This document shows, in pieces, positions 31,917 to 38,050 of a DNA stretch of 38,050 nucleotides. A program made the position numbers and the translations under genes. Position 1 is the stretch's first letter. Each line of letters starts with the position of its first letter. The notes under the pieces are model-generated. The model saw only the letters and a list, made by a program, of their open reading frames with translations, was not told where the DNA came from and did not search any database. This DNA is from Acrasis kona (taxonomy: Eukaryota; Heterolobosea; Eutetramitea; Acrasida; Acrasidae), in the NCBI GenBank assembly GCA_026419775.2, contig JAOPGA020000136.1, positions 1 through 38,050 on the forward strand. The letters are read 5' to 3'.

Positions 31917-33715
31917 TTATAAACAGTGTTTTTTATAGTATTCATTAAAACATTCCCTTTTTAAGTGAAAATGCATGTCACAAGCTTTACAATGATATTT
32001 TGTCTCAGATCTCTTGCCTTTTTCTCTACAATTCTGACACCGCTTTCTATTGTTAGGATGTTTAGTTAACCAATGCTTCATACTGGTATTTGCATTAGTT
32101 CCTTGTCTTTTTTTAATTGAAACACCTATCTCCTTTACAATGTTATAAATGAACTGAAGTTGACTTTGACAATAATTGATTGTCTTCAAATTTTGAACAT
32201 GACATTGTATAAAAAAATCCTCGCTTACTTAATTTGTGTGCCAATGAATCAGAACCATAGTAATTATCAGCATAAATCTTGTATGGAATATTGCCTTGAG
32301 GGAGTTTGTCTATCAACTCACTAACAATTTGTTTAGTTGGAGGTTGTACCCCTTCATACCACCAAAAATGATACAAGTATGCTTTTTCATCTACTATGCT
32401 GTATGTTTTGATGCCAGTATGTATTGGTTTACCACAAATGTGTTGATGAAAATGAACTCTACCCTAAAATAGTATCATTGTTTCATCAATGGAGATATGT
32501 TGAAAAGGGTGCCAATGATACTATTTTAAATACTTAAAATGTTTAATTATAAAGTTCACCAACTGTACACTAGCAAAAGCTCTGAGAATATCAATAAATT
32601 TATCATGGCCCATCAGTTTTGAAATTAATGGATGGAAGAAAAAGGGGTCTGTTAACAGTATAGTTTGATTTGTGGACGAGGAGTACAGCCCATAATCAAA
32701 ATAATAATAACAAAAGCAATCAAACGCTTTAATTTGATTGTAGCCTTCCTTGCATTTATTAATCTTGTATTGATGTCATTCAACATAAATGATGTAAGGT
32801 TATTGTTGAAGAACAAAAGAAAACAAGAACTTGGTGTTTCATTAAAATCAGTTGGAANTTCAACTGGTCCGCTTTCTTCAACAAACTGTGGTGTAGCCTG
32901 TAGTCCTGAGTTATCTGTTGTCCNCTGAGTCCTTCTATTCTTAGGGTCACTGATTGAATCTTCACTACAGTCAATTTGACCTAGGTACACTGCGCTCCAG
33001 TAGTCTGTAATGTTATCAATCATTTCATCCTTGTTTCCATTTACAAATCTTAACCCTTTTGTGTCCTTCGCTAACTTCTGTAGCTCTTCCTTTGAGTACT
33101 TATGGAAGTCTTCTTTTACTATAACTCCTGCTATGTATAGTTCATGTACATCTCTTGTATAATAATATCATGCGATATCACAACATCCTGCAATGGTTGG
33201 TCAAGGTTGAGTGCTGGCTCTGGTACATTATCATCATCACAGTCATAGTAACCATCATCAGAATAATAATCATCCAAGAAATTGTTGTTTTCAAAATCGT
33301 CATCAGATGAATCGGATGAATCATCAAAAAAAATGTCAGAGATGTTGGTCGCATTTCTTTTTTCAATGAGTGATTCAAAACTATTGCTACGTGTAACATC
33401 CATAAAATTGTCATCACTATCACTCTCAAGAGCAGGCATGAAGTCTTCATCATTGTCATCCAAATTAATTCAAGGATCATTAATAGTGCCCTCTTGTTTA
33501 CAGGGTATAGAGGCTCTATTATTTATTTTATGTGTATGTATCAAATGTGTTGAAGTCGATAAAGCAACATTAAAATCCTCATCACTTAAGTCGGTTGCTT
33601 CACTATCATAATCTGGTGGCTGTGTGGCGCGCTTATGTATTTGTTGTTTACGCGGCAGCGCATTGCGGCTTTTAAATTTGTGCTGTTGGACGGCTTTTGG
33701 AACACAAGATACCAT
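31917..33715 (-). pseudogene. piggyBac-family transposase, decayed
   Basis: Plain cut-and-paste DNA transposon. Reading downwards from ATG 33715: a basic N-terminus (RNALPRKQQIHKR), an acidic stretch with DSEATDLSDEDF and SDSDDNF, then a frame with EEL...DNITDYWSAVYLGQID and AFVIIILIMGCTPRP (the piggyBac domain start). Next come HISIDETMILF (first catalytic Asp region), KPIHTGIKTYSIVDEKAY, YKIYADNYYGSDSLA (second Asp), and at the end a zinc ribbon (RCQNCREKG, CKACDMHFH, C). It is interrupted by an in-frame TGA at about 33470, at least one frame change near 33135, and TAG/TAA codons around 32470-32530 and 32640. Two ambiguous bases (N) at 32858 and 32924 show assembly uncertainty. No TTAA-flanked ends were found with confidence. 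Confidence 0.8.
32465..32528. repeat. 16-bp perfect inverted repeat inside the piggyBac gene
   Basis: TAAAATAGTATCATTG (32465-32480) and CAATGATACTATTTTA (32513-32528), with a 32-bp loop. It covers the SIDETMILF region; each arm carries a TAG in the transposase frame, so one arm may have been copied from the other by template switching. Confidence 0.8.
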
Positions 33716-33790
33716 TATTTATTGAAGTCAACTTTATTTATTTATCAAACAAAAATCATCATACCTGTCAAAAAATTACCAGTACTCAAA

Positions 33791-33836
33791 GGGATATATA
33801 CTAGCTTACTTGGATATGTAAGTATGGACACTTTCC
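33791..33836 (+). mobile_element. LINE tail fragment B
   Basis: 46 bp matching the tail of copy C (36059-36104). The conserved peptide is IYTSLLGYVSMDTF, against IYASLLGYVSMDTF in C. The two DNA sequences differ mostly at third codon positions (five synonymous changes, one amino-acid change). It lies just beyond the N-terminus of the piggyBac gene and is followed by unrelated sequence. Confidence 0.65.
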
Positions 33837-34128
33837 AAAGATTCAACAGGCACTTCAATTATTATGATAATATCTTGTTATGCCCGTCGTTATACTTATT
33901 CGGTTGGTGTTGATGATGTACTCTTCAACATGGTCAACTCATCCTATTTTACAATCATTTGCAAAATCCAGTAAAGATGTTATCACGCGCAAATAGGATT
34001 TATTTTTCCATATAATTTAACCAACACAAGTTTAAGGTCGCACTTCACTTGAAATTTTTTGTCTGCAGCAAGTTGACCCGAATGAATATATAGTTGTATG
34101 GTTTTATTGCAATTCAATATCTAAACAT

Positions 34129-34690
34129 ATAGTATTTGGTATAGAACTGGAAATTATGAACGACAATTACTTTGAAGATGAAAGTAAGAACGACACTTTT
34201 GTAAAGCTTGTGAGGAATGCTATTTCAAAACATCTACCAAAACTACCACTTTGTGGTGAGAACGAGAATCAGTCTGCCTACAATTTTTCAAAATGGATAG
34301 TCAATGAGGAGAAGTTCTACTTATATGATAGAATGAATTATGCCACTGACCTGTTCAGAGCGGAGATTTGCTCCAAAAAACTTGATATTGAGAACAATAA
34401 CAATCTTCAAGAGGTTAAGGATGTGTGTAATGCTATTTCATACTTGGGTCAAGTAACAAAGGCATGTGGTCTGCATGTCCACATAGACGTGTCACCCTAC
34501 ATAGAAGGTGAGATTTTTAGAATATTAACTACATACGCAAGTAAGGAAGACGAGATTGATAGATTTATTGACGCGAGCAGAATCAGAAATAAGGAGTGCC
34601 TTCCAATTGCTAATTATGTCTCATATATTAACCCGCGGCTTGACGCCACAAGTTTCTTTGGCTTAAGGAAGATTTTCCAAAGAAAGAAGC
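34129..34690 (+). pseudogene. Amidoligase-like gene, truncated at its 3' end
   Basis: The frame has the family start motif IVFGIELEI right before ATG 34156, then EICSKKLDIE (the ElvSP-like strand) and CGLHVHIDVS (the conserved C-G-x-HVHi block), matching putative amidoligases (ATP-grasp-like COOH-NH2 ligases related to glutamine synthetase). After about SYINPRLDATSFFGLRKIF the sequence turns abruptly into the AT-rich nad6-like segment. The protein end is lost, and the residual frame to 34755 is meaningless. The start also seems incomplete, since the frame continues upstream. A TC...AAGGCC piece after a good polypyrimidine-CAG acceptor at 34922 (VKARSCNDTKKAVIEP) might be a later exon. Confidence 0.55.
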
Positions 34691-34886
34691 CTTTTTTTTT
34701 AAACAAAATTATTATTATTATAAATATAAAAAATACACTAATAGCTTCAATATAAATTATTAAAAATATTAATGCATTTAAAAATTTTAAATTTAAAAAT
34801 AATAATAAAGAACTACTTGATATAGATGATAAAATTAAGAATAATATTAAATAAATTAAATTTGAGTTAATTATTATTTCTACAGT
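34691..34886 (-). pseudogene. nad6: AT-rich mitochondrial-type nad6 fragment (candidate NUMT)
   Basis: About 196 bp, roughly nine-tenths A+T by eye, far above its neighbours. The minus strand is open for about 65 codons and reads hydrophobic sequence: LILFLILSSISSSSLLLFLN, then FLNALIFLIIYIEAISVFFI. The latter matches the strongest motif of NADH dehydrogenase subunit 6, FLALIFLIVYVGAIAVLFLF. The gene is cut at both sides, and at 34691 it abuts the broken amidoligase gene. Typical of a piece of mitochondrial DNA captured at a chromosomal break. Recognition is from memory of the ND6 motif. Confidence 0.6.
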
Positions 34887-35115
34887 GTATTATTAGGTGT
34901 TTTCATGTTTTTTCAACTGCAGTCAAGGCCAGATCATGCAATGACACTAAAAAAGCAGTGATTGAACCTAATACAAAGTCTCAAACCCTGAAAGAAATCC
35001 ATTATTGTTGTTATTAAAAAAGAGCTTGATCAGAGAAACTTTTTTATAATTGCTACCATAGAAATACTAAGTGACCTGTTCTTTAATCTACCTTTATGGC
35101 AAGGGATGTCAAGTT

Positions 35116-35230
35116 AAATAGATTGAAAGAGGAACTTCATTTGCAACGTATTCTAGAATTAAAGACCCAAATTGCTAATCAAAGAGGGAGAAATGTGCAC
35201 CAATAAAATTGCAATTGCATTATTTGTACT
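35116..35230 (+). repeat. Dispersed repeat, copy 2 (matches 28785-28910)
   Basis: The better preserved copy. It carries the ORF 35096-35206 ending TAA, a highly charged, probably coiled-coil peptide, followed by CACCAATAAAATTG, which may hold a polyadenylation signal. The shared part of the two copies lies in the same orientation, about 6.3 kb apart. Confidence 0.7.
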
Positions 35231-35363
35231 TACAAAAAATGTATTGGTCTGCTTAAATAGAGCACCTCTCATTGTTGCAATAAATATTTTTTGAAATTTG
35301 CAAAGTATAGTACAAAAAGTTTGTATGAAAGCTTGAGTTATAACTGATAATGCAAGTTACTAA

Positions 35364-36104
35364 AGTTATTCTCGAAACATGTTCGAGACCGGTTCAGAGG
35401 AGGTTGTCCTTCCATACTATTGAGGTGACCACTTGCAGAATAGTCCAATTTTTGAAATTATTCAAAAGATTTATTTGAATGTTTACACAACAATTGACAC
35501 ACATTGACGGAGCCCCCAATTGGTGACTGGGACGCTTTTCTGCTCTCATGCAACCAGTACGTCACCTCTGGCTTTCCGTGTCTACAACCTATACTCTCAG
35601 TCGACCAGGGCCACTAAACCTGGAACTTTTGGTGTCTACAATCAGCATATCTCCGGCACAATATCCAAAACCTATAAATACCTTCTTGGTCAATCAATAA
35701 TATGGACAACTATTACAAGATACTTTGAAAACTCTGTACTTGGTGTAGAAAAGGAAAGTGAACTCCCTTCTTGGTCTTTCGGAGGTGCACACAACAATCC
35801 AAATTATGACACCAAATGTCCTCGGTGTCATTCATCACATGAAGACCAGCAACATTTGCTTCTTGACTGTCGTTATAATAAAACTAAATTACATGATGCG
35901 ATGGTCAGAATCAATAAGGTTATCCAGGATAATCTGAAACCTGGCTTTGTTATTTGAGGCATTTTTAAATTTTGAGGAGCGCCATATTATTTGACGCAGT
36001 GTGGAATCAAAGGAAGCGAAGAGATGTCAGAGTTGCCGGAAGATTGGATGAGGTCCATTTATGCTAGTTTGCTAGGATATGTTAGTATGGACACTTTCAA
36101 GACT
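35364..36104 (+). mobile_element. LINE fragment C, C-terminal half of ORF2
   Basis: A continuous frame of 247 codons without TAA or TAG but with four TGA codons (35421, 35505, 35955, 35973). It carries TISKTYKYLLGQSIIWTTIT and the zinc-knuckle CPRCHSSHEDQQHLLLDC that follows RNase H in many LINE ORF2 proteins, then GIKGSEEMSELPEDW and IYASLLGYVSMDTF, which recur in copies A and B. The 3' boundary at 36104 lies inside the minus-strand gene at 36105-36459. The reverse transcriptase is not in this fragment. Confidence 0.75.
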
Positions 36105-36459
36105 GCCGGATGTTGCCCTCTTCCTTTTCCTAGCGGGACTGGCTCCCTCACTCGCTTCTTCTTTTTCTTCTTTGTTGTGTTGGTCTTCTTGTTCTTCGGT
36201 TGGGGGACTCAAATTTAAAATGTCATTGTCACTCTCGTCACTTTCAAAGTACTTGTAGATTGGTTTCNGTGAGGTNAGGGGGATGTTTTGTCTTTTTGGT
36301 GGTGTGGTGGGTCTCTGGGGTAGTGCTTCTTCTTGGGAGGAATTTAAATAGCACTCCGCTGTGAAAATCTACTTTCTCCGCAAGTTCATCAAGCTTAAAC
36401 ACACAGCCTACATTTTTGCACAAATAAAAAAAAGGCATTGCTAACTTGCAAGCAATCAT
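36105..36459 (-). pseudogene. Gene with basic nuclear-type tail, C-terminus cut by LINE C
   Basis: ATG 36459; the frame is also open upstream to about 36492. It begins MIACKLAMPFFYLCKNVGCV and has an alpha-helical segment FKLDELAEKVDFHSGVLFKF that looks helix-turn-helix-like. Then a Thr/Pro-rich linker holds two N bases (36268, 36276), across which the frame changes. Next comes an acidic part (YFESDESDNDIL, EEQEDQHNKEEKEE), and the tail SEGASPARKRKRATSGS ends exactly where the LINE begins. Function unknown; possibly DNA-binding. The real C-terminus is lost. Its tail resembles the orphan exon at 6603-6713. Confidence 0.5.
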
Positions 36460-37006
36460 CTTTACGGTAGACCCTTTAACACATACAACAAAAATATAAG
36501 AATAAACAACATTTATATTTTATTATATTTTTATTAAATTTTTGATTGTTCCAGACCATTGGAATGAGGTTCAATTTAATTTTTGAATGTGTGCTCATAC
36601 GTCAGCTCCGTACGTATCACCCAATATCAAAGCAGACACCTCATTGACTACTTACTCAAACGTAGCTCCAAAGTATTTGAGCACTGAATTCAAGACTCAA
36701 TACAACTGTTGTCAGGTTCAAACATGTTTGTCCAGGTCCTAGTGTCTCTATTATCCTAATTGATACTCCGTTTGGGATCGGTAGCCAGCCATCGGCTTAG
36801 AATTATCTTCAGTCGAAACTAAATGTAATGACCCTATTAGTTTGAATGTTTATATTTAAATAAAGTGTGGTATGTCTCTTTCTACAATAATATTAACATC
36901 TTCACCGAAGAGTGTAGGATATAATGAAGTATAATGATGTGCCGAGGCATCATCACTGTCACCCAATCTGATATTTCTTTTGTAATAAGATTACAAAACA
37001 CACAAC
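36460..37006. other. Divergent intergenic region
   Basis: About 550 bp between the broken minus gene and the last plus gene. No repeat, RNA or known site is recognised; it presumably holds the two promoters. TATATTTAAATAAAG near 36849 and a poly-T/A-rich start are ordinary for this AT-rich DNA. Confidence 0.4.
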
Positions 37007-38050
37007 ATGCCTCGTGGGTCAAGAAAGCAGAACAAAGCACTCAAAAAAACAGCAATTAAAAAACAAACAAAAGAGACATCGTATACAAACATACAAAAGT
37101 CTCTTGAAGTATTATTCGATAATAGAAACGAGTACAAAAAAGATGAGTTTGCCACTATCATTCAAAAAGTGGTTGGTCACAAAAGTCGAGGGTATTTGGA
37201 GTATCTCAGCGATATTTTGTTGCAGGGTGCTTATGCTGCAACCAAGGATAAAGAGGCTGTTAGAATGCTTGGTGCTATTGGGGATAAAAGACAGGAGATC
37301 ACCGATACTGAGTCATTCATGTCCTACATTGGAGATGATTTGAACAAGTCGGATGAGGACAAGAGTGAAGAGGAAGGTGGAGAAGAAGAAAACAAGGACG
37401 AAGAAGTTCAAGAAGACACCACCAATAACAGTGTTAAAGACACTGACAGCCCTGTTGACAATGGCAGGGCTGCTGCGCTACAGATTCTGTTAGAATCTAC
37501 CATTGTCGCACCAGTCACAGAGGCATCAATACAAATATCCCCAGCAGAGGACATGGTGCAGTTTGTAAAGGGGATCAACAACAAAGTGATCAAGGATGAA
37601 AAATCATTACATACATTTATTAGTGACTATATTTTTCAGCTACATGAGCATCATTATGTTGTTAAAAAAAGCGCTCTACAGTCCGATGTGGCTATGGGAG
37701 CTTATTATAAAGCTTTATCAGTCGCTTGTGAAAACAAGATCAACCAGGCGAGAGCTTTGTTCACTTCTTGGAGAGACCAATACAAAAAATATATCAAGGA
37801 CAACCACATTACAATCAATCCTCAAGTCCAAAAAACTTTGGATCTCTCCGATAATGACTTCAAAAAGTTGAGCTGTAGCAAAATCCTTCTCAAGATTGCG
37901 TGTGTATCCAATGGGACATTCAATAACAAGCGAAATCTCTTTGAATTCGCTTTAGAATATCCTTACGTACTTAACCTATCAATAAGTTCATCAAAGCTTA
38001 TAGCAAATTTGGATGCATTGGGGAGGATCTTAAAAGAAGATTCTGAACAA
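37007..38050 (+). CDS. Unrecognised protein, runs off the right edge
   Basis: ATG 37007 opens a frame with no stop to the window end: 348 codons, no introns. The N-terminus is basic (MPRGSRKQNKALKKTAIKKQ). It is followed by a helical part (LEVLFDNRNEYKKDEFATII, GYLEYLSDILLQGAYAATKD), an acidic stretch at about 114-140 (EEEGGEEENKDEEV) and a longer helix-rich region (FISDYIFQLHEHHYVVKKSA, YYKALSVACENKINQARALF). No catalytic motif, TM segment or signal peptide is seen, and I recognise no family. It lies directly beside the transposon island, so it could be an accessory gene. Codon use looks like the host genes. Confidence 0.7.
   Translation, partial: MPRGSRKQNKALKKTAIKKQTKETSYTNIQKSLEVLFDNRNEYKKDEFATIIQKVVGHKSRGYLEYLSDILLQGAYAATKDKEAVRMLGAIGDKRQEITDTESFMSYIGDDLNKSDEDKSEEEGGEEENKDEEVQEDTTNNSVKDTDSPVDNGRAAALQILLESTIVAPVTEASIQISPAEDMVQFVKGINNKVIKDEKSLHTFISDYIFQLHEHHYVVKKSALQSDVAMGAYYKALSVACENKINQARALFTSWRDQYKKYIKDNHITINPQVQKTLDLSDNDFKKLSCSKILLKIACVSNGTFNNKRNLFEFALEYPYVLNLSISSSKLIANLDALGRILKEDSEQ

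Noticed and set aside
33050-33056. TTAACCC as a piggyBac terminal repeat with its TTAA target
   Set aside because: It lies inside the transposase coding region and has no partner at the other end.
36700-36745. tRNA-like GTTCAAA motif
   Set aside because: Flanking bases do not pair as a T arm and no acceptor, D or anticodon arm can be drawn.
1-38050. TGA reassigned to tryptophan throughout the genome
   Set aside because: Large host ORFs (ATG2, NHL receptor, MYND) use only TGG for Trp and contain no in-frame TGA, so a global reassignment is unlikely; only the elements show it.

Overview
The window looks like nuclear DNA of a compact, intron-poor, AT-leaning protist. The standard code is used and genes sit tens of bases apart. 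All eight introns I could place are tiny (39-47 nt, GT...AG), and the stop codon is almost always TAA. Gene content (ATG2, RNase H2 subunit C, two-pore K+ channel, TTL-family ligase, F-box/MORN, MYND, a giant NHL-repeat surface protein with (Thr-Pro)n) fits a free-living amoeboflagellate-type eukaryote. A heterolobosean (Naegleria/Acrasis-like) is my best guess, as an inference from style and not proven.

Layout. 1-9365 is a mixed cluster of small genes: a cathepsin C start (minus, cut by the window edge), a TTL-like ligase with an N-terminal CCCH finger, a C2 protein, a two-pore K+ channel rebuilt from three exons, a signal-anchored coiled-coil protein, a secreted protein of an alginate-lyase-like family, a cupin, an unrecognised small gene divergent from RNASEH2C, and RNASEH2C itself. 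9689-15999 is ATG2 (three exons, 2,074 aa). Tail to tail with it, 28 bp away, is a 2,068-residue type I membrane protein (16028-22275, minus, one intron) built from a beta-rich N-terminal domain, a (TP)n hinge, six NHL repeats, a long S/T/P stalk, one TM helix and a cytoplasmic tail. 23151-28231 is a head-to-tail minus-strand trio: MYND-finger protein, TPR co-chaperone-like protein (two exons) and F-box/MORN protein.

From about 28.3 kb to 36.4 kb the window becomes a graveyard of mobile DNA. It holds a decayed hAT transposase with a CAAAT-rich terminus, an intact-looking 358-bp hAT-type MITE with 18-bp inverted repeats and an 8-bp target duplication, three fragments of one LINE family, a decayed piggyBac transposase, a truncated amidoligase-like gene abutted by an AT-rich mitochondrial-type nad6 fragment (candidate NUMT), and a dispersed repeat pair. 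A LINE end truncates a basic-tailed minus-strand gene near 36.1 kb. At 37007 an unrecognised open gene starts and runs off the right edge.

Points most worth a second look: the LINE frame at 35364-36104 is broken only by TGA (four times, no TAA/TAG) in a window whose 13 readable host genes never end in TGA; the nad6-like NUMT; the MITE; and the uniform ~41-nt introns.
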